From Ophiosphaerella korrae (lineage: Eukaryota; Ascomycota; Dothideomycetes; Pleosporales; Phaeosphaeriaceae), in contig JALNQF010000042.1 in assembly GCA_028456385.1 (NCBI GenBank), positions 124,001 through 188,000 of the forward strand: a stretch of 64,000 bases of DNA, in the 5' to 3' direction. The stretch's first letter is position 1. Every line of letters starts with the position of its first letter. Shown in pieces: positions 1 through 10,152 of the stretch. The translations under genes were made by a program, and so were the position numbers. The notes under the pieces are model-generated. The model saw nothing but the letters and a program-made list of their open reading frames with translations. It was not told where the DNA came from and did not search any database.

Positions 1-295
1 CCACAAGAATGGCTACAGCCATGCCAATGAGGAACCATTGATCTTGAAGAAGCCATAGCAACGGCCTCACAGCCTTCTTAAATCTTGGGACTGACTTTTG
101 TTTGGTGGGTGTGGTCTGTGTTGGTACCTGTGGGAGTGTTCCACCTTGCTGCGTAATCTGGAGTCCTTCTGGGACTTCAGCAGCATATCCATTCTGCTTG
201 TGATGCATCTTTTCCATTTCTTTGGTTCCAGGGGTTGTCGAAGCGAGTGTCTCCTCCATATTGTCGTTGGATGACCGTTCAGACAGATGAGTCAT
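1..295 (-). CDS. SBF/RCH1-like membrane carrier, N-terminal part
   Basis: First 98 codons of a minus-strand gene that runs off the left edge. The ATG is at 295 and is preceded in frame by a TAA, so it is the first possible start. The product opens with a hydrophilic stretch of about 75 residues, then FKKAVRPLLWLLQDQWFLIG and a hydrophobic run that begins the first membrane segment. A short polar leader followed by an LxDQWFLIG-type segment is what I recall from fungal SBF-like proteins (SLC10A7/Rch1 family, plasma-membrane proteins linked to calcium homeostasis). Only the N-terminus is visible, so the family call rests on one short motif. Any other multi-pass carrier remains possible. Confidence 0.45.
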   Translation of the reverse strand, partial: MTHLSERSSNDNMEETLASTTPGTKEMEKMHHKQNGYAAEVPEGLQITQQGGTLPQVPTQTTPTKQKSVPRFKKAVRPLLWLLQDQWFLIGMAVAILV

Positions 296-957
296 TGCTA
301 TCGTCGCTGTCTCTTTTTAAATTTTGTCAAGTTGTATTTATAGAGGTCTGGGAATTTCGGCTATATAAAAGCGATTCGGCTATAAGGTAGTTCCGGGTTT
401 GCCTAACAATCTTCACTTGCTGACTATATTCTGATACTGTGCTGTAAGCTAAGCTCGAGGTTAAAGCGTCAAAACTATGTAGCTCAAAACTGTTGAAATA
501 TAGCAGAATACCCATATCCCGTTAAAAGAGAGAAGCCTTAAATCCTAGTTGAGATGTTGTCATGAGTTCAATGGAGATGTGCAGGCCCACTAATTGCTGG
601 TAATTTGACCTATCATAGCAGGCTAAAATTCCGACAGCCTCGGACAATTTAACTATGACGCATCGGTGGCGGGTGACGCCGGCCGGAAAAGAGTACACGT
701 CGGAGAAAGAATAGTGGTTTGTGTGTGAAGCCGGGGAATCCATTGTTGGTAGAAGGAGATGGTCAAGCGAAATAATACTAACCAATTACCGTGTCGTGTA
801 TCGACTGGCATGAACGCCTCAGTGCGACTTCCTGGACTTTAGCGTGGATGCCCCTCAACTCCGGTACTCAACACCACAGGTAACATGAAAGTCAACACCT
901 TCCGTGATACTGCATAGAACGAGCTCTACTCTCCCAAGCCGTGTCCAAATCATTACC
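296..957. other. Intergenic, divergent promoter region
   Basis: Lies between two divergent genes (carrier on minus, MTHFS-domain gene on plus). Two short minus-strand open frames here lack any recognisable motif and are not supported. A TATATAAAA-like stretch sits near 361-369. I see no RNA gene or repeat. Confidence 0.5.
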
Positions 958-1878
958 ATGAGCTCCCTAACATCTCTCGATCAGTGCAGGAAATTCATTT
1001 GGTCCCGTGTGTACCAAGATCTGCTTCAAACCGCGCTACCCGACTCTCGTTCCAACTTCGACTTCTTGTCATTTACGCCTGATTTCAGGGACTCGATTGT
1101 TGCAATCGATCGTGTTCTGAAGTTGCCATGTTATGAATCCGCCACTACAGTTCTCATTACATGTGACAACAGCCTGGAGCATCTGCGTTACCAGGCGCTA
1201 AAAGATGGCAAGAAGGTACTTGTTGGCACATACCGATTGCGCAGAGGATTCATTCTCCTTGATCCTGCTAGGATAGATGAAGATAAGCTGGGGCTAGCGG
1301 CTTGCTTGGATGGCATGGAAAAACCTGGAATGGGGCGAGCCGTGACAATGACACAATTGCGCGACCAAGGCCTGCATATTGACATGTGTGCCATAGGAGG
1401 CCTCGTTTTCAACGAGCAGGGTGTCGTGATTTATGAAGGCTGTGCATTGTTCGAGGTGCAATGGGCATTACTTCAGGATATAAAAGCCATAGAAGCTTCA
1501 GCACGCGTGGTCGCTGTGGCACATGCATGCCAGGTAGTTGCTGAAGCATCGCTTGGGGTCGAGAATATTCAACTAAGTAACATTGGCGAAATACAGTGCG
1601 ATTTCGTTGTAACGCCTGAGAAGATATTTGAGGTCGAGGCCGCTGTCAAACCGACAACTGGCGTGAACTTCGAGACGGTGGACCCAGACGCTATGAACCA
1701 CATTCCTCCCCTGCAAGAGCTCAAGGGAATTCGCACAATGGACAAGATTATGGCATCAGCAGGATTCGGTCAAGAGAAGGAGAAGGAGTGTGGAAAACAA
1801 GAACAGAAGTCGCCTACTGCTGAGGAGCAGCTGGGCATGGACATAGTAGCAAAGCTAATGAAAGGGTACAAAGTCTGA
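958..1878 (+). CDS. 5-formyltetrahydrofolate cyclo-ligase-like (MTHFSD-type) protein
   Basis: Single-exon gene of 306 residues. The open frame extends upstream only to a GTG; the first ATG, in a good context, is at 958 (MSSLTSLDQCRKFIWSRVYQ). The fold expected from sequence is the NagB/RpiA-like MTHFS fold: an N-terminal helix with R/W-rich start, a strand followed by TTVLITCDNSLEHLRYQALKDGKKVL, and the later segment DMCAIGGLVFNEQGVVIYEG, which resembles the metal/substrate region of the cyclo-ligase family. The charged C-terminus (about residues 275-306) is low complexity. True MTHFS enzymes are about 200 residues; this longer form looks more like the MTHFSD-type homologues, whose reaction is unproven. 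I therefore place it in the family without claiming the folate reaction. Confidence 0.65.
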   Translation: MSSLTSLDQCRKFIWSRVYQDLLQTALPDSRSNFDFLSFTPDFRDSIVAIDRVLKLPCYESATTVLITCDNSLEHLRYQALKDGKKVLVGTYRLRRGFILLDPARIDEDKLGLAACLDGMEKPGMGRAVTMTQLRDQGLHIDMCAIGGLVFNEQGVVIYEGCALFEVQWALLQDIKAIEASARVVAVAHACQVVAEASLGVENIQLSNIGEIQCDFVVTPEKIFEVEAAVKPTTGVNFETVDPDAMNHIPPLQELKGIRTMDKIMASAGFGQEKEKECGKQEQKSPTAEEQLGMDIVAKLMKGYKV

Positions 1879-2033
1879 TTTATGTTGCACAGGTCATAAG
1901 ACCAAATCTGATCAAGAACTATTAGGATTAGAAGCCCGTATCGCAACTGGTACGGGATGCTTGGATGGGACCCAACGCCGATGCTATGCAAAAATTCTCA
2001 CACCAATTGCGCAACCATTTTTCCCAAAGTGAC

Positions 2034-2444
2034 TCATACAGAGTCGCTCGCAAATTCACAGCTCAGCGCCGTGACTCTGACATCCTTCCCGCCATTGAGT
2101 GGTTCCGTGGTGCCCTTGTTCTTGCTCGAAACCTCCTTGGTCTTGCTCGAGTTGTTTAGATTCGCCTTGCAGAGAACCTCGCGGGTGGTGCCCTCTTCGA
2201 CGCTCTCGATTCCGATTCCTTGCAGCACGAGAGGGTTGAGTTCGAAGCGTGATTGTACTGCGCCGATTGGCAGGGTGATGAGTTCGCCAGGACATTTCTT
2301 GGAAGTGGTTTGTTCGGCTGAGGTGTAGTGCATCTTGCCGGGGCCGTATATGCATAGTTGCACAGTTGGCAGACGAGTGGGTGCAGGCGTGGGTGCCGAG
2401 TGGGCAACGGCGAGGAGAGAGAAAAGAAGGGTGGCGAAGATCAT
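2034..2444 (-). CDS. Small secreted four-cysteine protein, candidate effector
   Basis: Intronless 136-residue protein beginning with a clear signal peptide (MIFATLLFSLLAVAHSA, cleavage likely after A17), followed by a Pro/Thr-rich linker and a mature part with four cysteines at about residues 31, 51, 92 and 129, enough for two disulfides. There is one N-glycosylation sequon (NNSS near residue 97) and no membrane segment or GPI signal. I recognise no family. Small size, secretion and even cysteine number are typical of fungal effector candidates or of secreted surface-active proteins, but these are generic features. The gene is divergent from the GT31 gene and its 3' end faces the MTHFS-domain gene. 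Confidence 0.6.
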   Translation of the reverse strand: MIFATLLFSLLAVAHSAPTPAPTRLPTVQLCIYGPGKMHYTSAEQTTSKKCPGELITLPIGAVQSRFELNPLVLQGIGIESVEEGTTREVLCKANLNNSSKTKEVSSKNKGTTEPLNGGKDVRVTALSCEFASDSV

Positions 2445-3072
2445 GTTGGTGACTTTGTGTGAGGAGATGGGTAGAAGGTGAAGGTGTTGGTTTGGTGGTT
2501 GTTTAGTGCGTTACCTACAGCGCTCTGGAGTACATATACAAGATTTATTTTACCACGCCGCATTCCTACCGACATGGATGGCAAGCGGCACAGAACCACA
2601 GCGGTTGGGTAAACAACGAAACGTGGACGCCACAAGGCGTTGTGGTGTAGGCGCCCGGGAGTGCTGGTGGCCGGCGGATTCTAATTGGCCAGGCAGGCGG
2701 CAACCACTGGAATAGCCATGGAAACGAAACGACTGCGACTGCGCACACCAGCAGCACTGCCACGGCCAAGGCTGAAACGCACCGCAGGAAGCGGATGCGC
2801 AAAAGCCGTTGTGTCCGCGGTGGCGGTGCGGCGGCGCGTGGATGTTGGGTCGCAGCTGCGTGGTGACAATGAATGAGGTACCTCTCCGTGGTGGCACAGA
2901 TAGCCAGAGATGGTCGCTGGGGCAATGGAGCGTCCATGGCGAGCACTCAGCAACGGCGAGCGGGCCGCGGACGTTGGGCGTGCCCATGGGATTTGATGAA
3001 ATGAGGTGTGGCTAGCCCCCCATGTAGCGCACTTCGCGCGTCCCGTCGGCCTCTCCCAAACACGATGCTTTC
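2445..3072. other. Divergent promoter between secreted protein and GT31 gene
   Basis: GC-rich 628 bp segment shared upstream by a minus-strand secreted-protein gene and the plus-strand GT31 gene. Several overlapping open frames occur on both strands because of the high GC content; none carries a recognisable domain. It contains the short upstream frame described separately. Confidence 0.5.
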
Positions 3073-3076
3073 ATGA
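3065..3076 (+). promoter_or_regulatory. Minimal upstream ORF overlapping the GT31 start codon
   Basis: ATG CTT TCA TGA starts eight bases before the GT31 ATG, and its stop overlaps that ATG in an ATGA arrangement at 3073-3076. If the transcript starts upstream of 3065, scanning ribosomes would meet this three-codon frame first, so GT31 translation could depend on leaky scanning or termination-reinitiation. Its presence in the mRNA is not shown. Confidence 0.35.
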
Positions 3077-4434
3077 ACGGCAGCACGACGGCCATGATGG
3101 TGCGACTGACGCCGCTGCGCCTGCTGTGCGCCGCGCTGGTGCTCTGCATCTTCTTCCTCATCTCTTTCCTGCCCGCCCTTTTCCGCGGGCCCCGTGGCTA
3201 TGATGTGCTGCTCGAGCGGCCCCCTCCTGTCCAGCCAGGGCCCGTCCCCAAGGTGCGCTTTGGCGACGAGTGCGCGCCGTTCGCTGCCGGCGTCATGAGC
3301 GACGTCACCATTGTGCTAAAGATGGGCGCCGGCGAGGTCACCACACAGCTGCCCGCCTACCTGCACCGCCTGGGCCGCTGCAAGCTGGACCTGCTGCTCT
3401 TCTCCGACCGCAAGGACAGCTACAATGGCTTCGACGTCGCCGACGCCCTCGCCCACCTGCGCCCGGAGTATAAGTTCAACAACCCGGACTTTGACGTCTA
3501 CGACCGCATCCAGGCCCAGGATCCAAACGCCACCGCGCCCAAGTCGCCCGAGGGCTGGCGGCTCGACAAGTACAAATTCCTGCCCATGATGGAGTGGACC
3601 GCCTATTTGCGGCCCGAGTCGCAGTGGTTTGTCTTCATCGAGCTCGACACCTACGTCAACTACGACAACCTGTATCGCTTCCTCACCTACTTCAACCCCA
3701 AGACCGCCTACTACTTCGGCTCGCCCGTCTGGCCCAAGAAGAAGACCGTCTTCGCCCACGGCGGCAGCGGCTTCATCCTCTCGCGCGGTGCCCTGGACAA
3801 GATCATGGCTTTTGGCAGGATGTTCGGCGAGAACAAGCACTTCCCCGGCACCCACTTCTTTGGCCAGGATGTCAAGAAGCAGTGCTGCGGCGACGAGGTC
3901 CTGGCACAGGTCCTGAAGAAAAGCGGCGTGCCGCTCCGAGGCTACTGGCCCATGTTCAACGGAGAGAAGCCCACCAACCTGCGCTTCAACAAGGAGCAGT
4001 GGTGCGAAGCCATCATCACCATGCATCATCTCGCAGAAGATGATTTCACCCAACTCGCCAAGTGGGAGGCGGCCAGACCACACCCTAGCCGACCTTTGAT
4101 ATTCGAGGAGCTATACACTCTGATCGAGCCTCATCTTCAGGAGACAGCTGGCGACTGGTCAAATTTATCAGAGGATGTCATTTACAAAAAGGGCAGCAAA
4201 CCTGCCAAATCCTTCGACAAATGCTACAAAGCTTGTCTGAAAGACGGCAGCTGTATGCAGTTTCAATACTCGACTATCGAATGCAGGCTCGGATATTCCA
4301 TTCGATTAGGCCACTACCAACCGCCCGACGGCGAGCACACCTGGACTTCAGGTTGGATGAAGGCCCGGATAGAAGCCTTCAGGAACGCCCAATCGCCGTG
4401 CCAAGGCGCACACTTTGTTCATTCCAATCCTTGA
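3073..4434 (+). CDS. Glycosyltransferase family 31-type, type II membrane protein with PAN-like tail
   Basis: Intronless 453-residue protein. A short cytosolic N-terminus is followed by one membrane anchor (about residues 13-37, LLCAALVLCIFFLISFLPAL), giving the Golgi type II topology expected for this class. The catalytic region carries WFVFIELDTYVNYDN (about 190-204), where ELDTY occupies the place of the DxD metal/nucleotide-sugar motif, and HGGSGFILSRGALD (about 230-243), the conserved block of fungal GT31 proteins. A GDEVLAQVL segment follows. Residues about 370-440 contain four spaced cysteines (DKCYKACLKDGSCMQFQY...C), like a PAN/apple module. The likely role is transfer of a hexose to secreted or wall glycans; donor and acceptor are unknown. 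The ATG at 3073 is the first in frame; ATGs at codons 8 and 9 are alternatives. Confidence 0.8.
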   Translation: MNGSTTAMMVRLTPLRLLCAALVLCIFFLISFLPALFRGPRGYDVLLERPPPVQPGPVPKVRFGDECAPFAAGVMSDVTIVLKMGAGEVTTQLPAYLHRLGRCKLDLLLFSDRKDSYNGFDVADALAHLRPEYKFNNPDFDVYDRIQAQDPNATAPKSPEGWRLDKYKFLPMMEWTAYLRPESQWFVFIELDTYVNYDNLYRFLTYFNPKTAYYFGSPVWPKKKTVFAHGGSGFILSRGALDKIMAFGRMFGENKHFPGTHFFGQDVKKQCCGDEVLAQVLKKSGVPLRGYWPMFNGEKPTNLRFNKEQWCEAIITMHHLAEDDFTQLAKWEAARPHPSRPLIFEELYTLIEPHLQETAGDWSNLSEDVIYKKGSKPAKSFDKCYKACLKDGSCMQFQYSTIECRLGYSIRLGHYQPPDGEHTWTSGWMKARIEAFRNAQSPCQGAHFVHSNP

Positions 4435-6439
4435 GCAGTCGACCATTACGAGTCGGATAACGACATGATATCATCTTGTACGATTTACGGCATTGTACGG
4501 CGTTCGATACCCATTGGCGTCATGACTGACGCCGCGTTGTAACTACCTGGGCGGTATGTTCTCTGAATGAGTGTTTACTCTGGCGTTTTGGGGGAGGAAA
4601 TAGGCCTTGTTTTCCGCTGGCTGCATCATTCTTGTGTATCAGTGTTGGCCACTGGAACCACATCCATCCTCGCGAAGTATCCAATTCATCCCAGCTAAAC
4701 TATCTTCAGCTGTACATACACTCACACGAGCATTCTCGAGCGGGCCATCATAGAGGAAAGGCGAACTGCGTCGAGCGAGACATAATGTAATAACACCTTG
4801 TAGCCTTGATTTCTTGTGCTAGTAAAGTTTCTGTCGTGGGACTGACGTTCATTTTTAGATCGTGATAATGTATTCAAAGGACGTTCACTGGACGAGAATG
4901 CTGTCGACCCATTGCTTTGCCTCCTAAGGTCGCAGACGAACCGATATTATATATGCGTCGCAAATCACAATGCCTATGACTCCACGTAGCGAGAACCCTG
5001 CTCAAGAAATACAGCACACTGGTCTTCCTCATAGCAAGATCGAGCAAAGCACCCTAATCGTCGCACACTCGTTTCCTTCTCAATTACTTATGAAAAGAGC
5101 TAAGAAGATATGCACATAAAGTGGGATGTTTGTATCTCCGCCAATTCTAAGTTGAACTACAGTTTCTTTTCCTAAATTGTAACCCTCCTAGTTCTCCATG
5201 CCATGATGTACTGAACACAAGCTGCTCGTTCACAAGGCTAAGCTCAACTTTGAAGATAGAAGCATTTTGGCTTTGCGCATCATAACATCGCGGAAAGCTT
5301 ATACAGATACGCTGCACAATTATTCCGATCCGCCTTCAGATGAACTTCTGGGGAAGACTGGCGTAGCTAATCGACTTTTGACCTAGTTATATAAATAGTG
5401 CCTGATGATATTGATAGTGGAAGAAAGAGCTAGAGGTTAAGTACGTCCGTCTCCGGAGTCCGCAGCAAACTTAGTGTACCGTATATCTTGGCTTCAGTAG
5501 CTTCAAGACGACTGGGTTTTACCGACTGTTGTCATGCTCTGTGCAAGCAGACCAAAAGGTACAGGGTATCGTGGTATAATACTTCCATATCACTGTTGGG
5601 CCAACTCGCGTTCTTCCAAACCAGAGGCACGTATCCGATAATGAACTGCGACTATCCAGCTTTCAAAACAAATCTTGAATCAGCATACCGCAGCACCAGC
5701 TCTGGGTTTACTATCGAATCCCTGTCCTGCTTCCCCTCAAAGTGCAGAATCTTGCCGAGTCAAATTAAACTTTCGGTAGCATGTTCCTTTTTGCGGCGGA
5801 GTGGAGGAGCTGAAAACGCCAAAAAGGGACGCCGCAACTCAATCTGCAGCCTCATTCGGCCTGCTACTCGCCTAACGACTGGGTAGTTCCACAATATCTG
5901 TCGTGGGTATCTGAGTCTAGACAACATATTTCCATTTGCGCTCAACTTTATCAATTCTCCCCCCCTGATGGCGTTCAGCATCAATCCCTGAACCGAAATG
6001 TGGCTTGGAATCTGTCACCTCCAGTCGCAAGGCGCGAGGTTGATCATCTCGCTAGGATACTTTGGGACCTTTCATCTTGAAACAACCTGTGATTCTACGC
6101 CGCCGGAAACATCTTTGTGGTGACTTCTAGATTTTCGAATAAAATGTCTAGAACAGTTACCTTTAGCGAGAGGACCCATGATTGGGAGCTTGCCCCATAT
6201 ACTCTTGGACCCCTTAGTCAAAAAAGTCGTGGACCAAGTGCACTCCATTCTGGTCGACGATCTGCTCTCATTCCGTGTTGTTAGTCTCTAGGCACTTGCA
6301 TTTCCGTACCATCACTCGTTCTGGTTCGAAGTGTCTCTCGTTCTAACCTGGCTTACTCGTTATTGGCTCAAACCATCCACTCATTTGTAACGAAAGGTAT
6401 CATACCATAATATACTAATCTAATCAATCTTATTGCGAC
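4435..6439. other. 2 kb intergenic region, no supportable gene
   Basis: Moderately AT-rich sequence between the GT31 stop and the CBM18/Ser-rich locus. The longest open frame (5488-5886 +) starts on a non-ATG codon, shows no domain and has no obvious splice partners. I see no tRNA-like cloverleaf, tandem array or transposase motif. Confidence 0.5.
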
Positions 6440-9400
6440 ATGCGAACAGCTTGGCTTTGGGCATTGTCGGCCATCGCGGTCGTGCATACCCAGGAACTGA
6501 GCACGACTGGTCAATGCGGCAAAGCCAACGGCGGCCTCGTTTGTGCTGGTACAATCGTACGGCAATTGTTGTTCTCAGTAAGTTATTCAACCGTAAGCAG
6601 TATATACGAAATATTCTAATTCTAGACACAAGATACGGCTGGTGTGGTAGCACTTCAGTGCATTGCGGAACGGGCTGCGATCCCGCCTACGGTACTTGCA
6701 CATCGACAGCAGGCCAAACGGACAAGGTATCCCCGGATGCGACTTGTGGCGGCAATAATGGATACACCTATCAAGGCTCTACATTTGGCAATTGTTGTTC
6801 TCAGTAAGTTGTTAGAATCAGCGCAGCATGGGGTATATACATGTTGACCAGAACTTCTTTAGATATGGTTATTGTGGGACAACTTCCACATACTGTGGAA
6901 CAGGATGCAATCCAGCCTTTGGATCGTGCAGTGCGCAGTCATCACCGTCCTCTTCCAATCGTGCTTCATCGACCAAGCCAGCCTCGTCAGTGAAATCTGC
7001 TTGATCATCCAAACTCTCCTCATCTTCCAAACCTGCTTCATCATCCAAGCTCTCCTCATCTTCCAAATCTACTTCATCATCCAAGCTCTCTTCATCTTCC
7101 AAACCTGCTTCATCGACTAGCCGAAGTTCTACCCGAGCTCCTTCCAGCTCGTCTTCATTAAGTACTAAGAAGTCGTCGAACACTATAATATCTGGAACAA
7201 GTACAAAGTCTGCCAGCGCTTCTAAGTCTTCGAGCGCCTCTCCGCTCTCAAGCGTGACAAAGCCTTCGAGTACTTCAACTCCATCAAGCGTATCTTCTCA
7301 AGGCTCTTCTACATCAACTGGCGCTTCGTCTTCTGTGCCGAATGCATCATCTACGCCTATAGTCCAATTTGCTGCAAGTATTGCATCTTCTTCTAGCGCT
7401 GTTGGAGCAGCCTCGTCCGTCGTTTTCCCGTCCTCTTCCCAAATCAGCTCAACACCATCGTTGGCGACCTCCACCCAATACAGCTCGTTGTCAATAGCCC
7501 CCTCATCTTCAGTATCGGCTTCCTCGACTCCACGGGTTACGAGTATATCCTCGCCAGCCAGTACATCTTTCTTTGAATCGCCTTCTTCTTCTCCCTCTTC
7601 TCCATCCGAAAGTCATTCACTATCAAGTGCCTCAACCACAATTTCGTCATTGAGTACATCAGCATCAGAATTAAGTTCATCCTCTAGGGTTGAGGTAGCC
7701 TCATCGTTTAGCCGATCTTTCCCAAAGGCTTCATCCTCTGTGAGCAGCTCTGAAAGCCTTTCTGCAAATTCAGCTTCTTCAGCCGCAGAGACAATTTCAT
7801 TTGTTGCGTCGTCTACCACTTCAGCCGCGCTGTCGAGTAGCGTTTCATCAGCAGAAGCCATCTCGGCATCCTCGAGTACATCAGAAATCATATCAACTTC
7901 AACTTCTTCCAGCTTTTTTGCATTAGCTCAACAAACTTCCGTTTCGTCCCTCGAGAGCCGCTCCAGTGCGCCCGAAGTCACACCAACCTCATCTGCTCTA
8001 TCCTCTTCGAAAACTAGCTCTAGTAGTACCTCATCTCTTCAAAGTTCATCTGTAGGATTTTCTTCATCACCATCACCGTCAGAAAGTTCATCCAGCTCTT
8101 TGGTTTCTAGATCGATACTTTCTGCTAGTGCATCCGCCACATCATCTTCAGAGGCGCAATCCAGTACACCTCTTTCGAGCTCAAGTGTATCCTCTGAGTT
8201 ACTCTCTACTTCGCTGGCCCCTAGTCCCACTTCTTCATTGCTCGAAGCAATCACATCATTGGCTAGTGCAGCACCATCTACATCTTCTCCGGTTTTACTA
8301 TCCTCCGAAAGCAGCTCGAGCTTGCCCCAGTTAACCCCGACTCCTTCCCTTCTAGCACTACGGAACCAGCTTCTAGTCTGTTCAGTCAAATATCATTTTC
8401 CTCGGTAATATCTTCATTTGGAAGTGGAGCCGCTTTGGCCGCTGGGCCATCATCGACTGTCTCATCTTCTGAAGCTCAATCCAGTTCAGCGCAACCAACA
8501 CCAAGTTCCTCTTTGGTACCTAGCGCGCCGGAGTCGAGCTCGAGCTCGTCTGCTACTCTACCCTCATCACAGGCAGGTGTCAGCCCGTCTAACGATGCTC
8601 AATCGACGCCCCACTCATCCTCTAATTTATCTTCAAGTGTCTTCTCAGTTACGACTGCCATTACTTCGGCGTCTGAGGTTCAATCGACATTGCAGCCAAG
8701 TCCCACCTCGCCGTCTGAAGCCTTTTCTACATCATATCTCAGCTCATCAGATATTGAGTCGGTGTCACAGTAAAGTTCTGCTTTGTCCTCGAGTGCCTTC
8801 GCAGTTACACCTAGTATCGCAGCTACACCCAGTGCAAGCTCGTCGTCTGAAGTCCAGTCAACACAACATCCAAGTTCTTCGTCCGAGACTCAATCGATAC
8901 CACAACCAAGCAGCAGTCAGCCCTCATCTGGCGTCGCACCCACGCCCAGCTCTAGTCTATCCTCTGAAGCCTTTTCAACTCTGCAGTCAAGTTCTACGTC
9001 CGCTTTAAGCATCTCATCAGCCACGCCAGGCTCCAGCTCCTCCACGCTGGCTGAGCCAACACCTCAAGCAAGTTCCATCTCTCCTTCAGAGAATCCGTCT
9101 GCCACGCCAAGTGTTAGCCTGTCTTCCGAGACCCAGTCGATGCCGCAGTTGAGCTCTATTGTCTCTTCTAGTGTTCATTCTAGTACACCTAGCTTGAGTA
9201 CTTTGTCCCAGGCTCAAGCGACACCACAGCTAGGCTCTACTTCATCTTCAAGTGCTCTCTCGGCTACACCTAGTTCTTCTTTACCGGCCTCAAGCTCGTC
9301 TGCCTTGACCCCAACAACACTTGTAACGCTTGCATCTTCGAGTTCAGCTGCCCTAGGATCTTCAAGTTCCTCGATGCTAGCATCGCCAAGCTCCGTCAAG

Positions 9401-9967
9401 CTTACACCGACGCCTACGCCGACACAGGCTTGTATTCCAAAGGAATTCCTGATAAACCCCGGCTTTGAATCATCGAATGCTGGTCCCATCGGTCTACCAT
9501 GGGAATTGACTGCCCCATCAAATCAGTGGAATATTGGGAATACTAAAGTAGTTTCTTTTCCTGCTGGTAATGCTAATGTGCACAGGGGTACCAAAGTATT
9601 CTCAGGTACTAGCAACGCAAAGACAGTCAGCTTGACCCTTGAGCAAAATGTGGCCATCCCAGCTGGTGTAACGGTCAAAGTAGGGGTATACGTCAAATCG
9701 CTTCGTTCAGCACCAACTCCTTCGACTCCGTTCGGTATTACCCTGAAGCTTGATGGCACAGCAATTGCAAGCACGAATAATCCTTCAAACGCTGGCTGGT
9801 CATATCTCACATCAGCAAATTCGTTTCTGGGAGGAGCAGCTGGTACCCATAGACTGACATTGCAAGTTGATAGCACTACGACTGTTGCTAATCAAGGTAT
9901 TTTCTTGGTGGATGATTTCTTCATGACGCCCGAATTTATTCCCGCTGGGCAGATGATGTGTACTTAA
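6440..9967 (+). pseudogene. Disrupted CBM18 / Ser-rich / CenC-like cell-wall protein gene
   Basis: ATG at 6440 opens a signal peptide (MRTAWLWALSAIAVVHTQE). Two chitin-binding type 1 (CBM18) modules follow (CGKANGG...CCSQ/YGWCG...C and CGGNNG...CCSQ/YGYCG...C), each split at the same CCSQ|YG point by an intron (6578-6632 and 6804-6862). Then come about 800 residues of Ser/Thr/Ala-rich linker and a C-terminal beta-rich domain (FLINPGFES...WSYLTSANSF...IFLVDDFFM) resembling CBM4_9/CenC folds. The frame is broken four times: one extra base near 6557-6560 within the first CBM18, a TGA at 7002-7004, a frame change near 8340-8350, and a TAA at 8771-8773. Coding character continues in the correct frame after each break. 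No GPI-like tail is seen. An intact copy would be about 1,130 residues and would bind wall chitin. Gene-prediction software might hide the stops in introns, but I found no convincing splice pairs; assembly error is the alternative. Confidence 0.7.
7011..7118 (+). repeat. Three 36-bp tandem repeats in the Ser-rich linker
   Basis: Units start at 7011, 7047 and 7083, each encoding K-L-S-S-S-S-K-x-x-S-S-(S/T). A half unit at 6993-7010 precedes them. Aligned to the full copies, the half unit has G at 7003 where the others have C, turning a TCA serine codon into the TGA stop. Confidence 0.75.
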
Positions 9968-10152
9968 GTTTTCTAAAGCATATGCTATAGTTATAACAAA
10001 TACAGAACGAATATTTTTGCTTGTCAATGAGCTGTATAATGATGCATCCTCGTGATAATAGCAATATATGTACCACTCTATGACACCCTTTATCCTAGCA
10101 CTTTCATAATAGGCGTAGTTTTGATTTGATCGCCTTTCTTCCCCCATTTTCT

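Noticed and set aside
3316..4083. 255-codon minus-strand open frame inside the GT31 gene
   Set aside because: Exact antisense shadow of a GC-rich coding region with strong third-position GC; composition dominated by Val/Glu/Gly, no domain.
8418..9008. 196-codon plus frame within the Ser-rich gene
   Set aside because: Out-of-frame reading of the same repeats, giving Leu/Arg/His-rich text. The true frame is defined by the domain continuing to 9967.
7613..9489. Long acidic minus-strand frames opposite the Ser-rich gene
   Set aside because: They are the complement of TCN/AGC serine codons, giving Glu/Asp/Leu-rich shadows; no start or domain.
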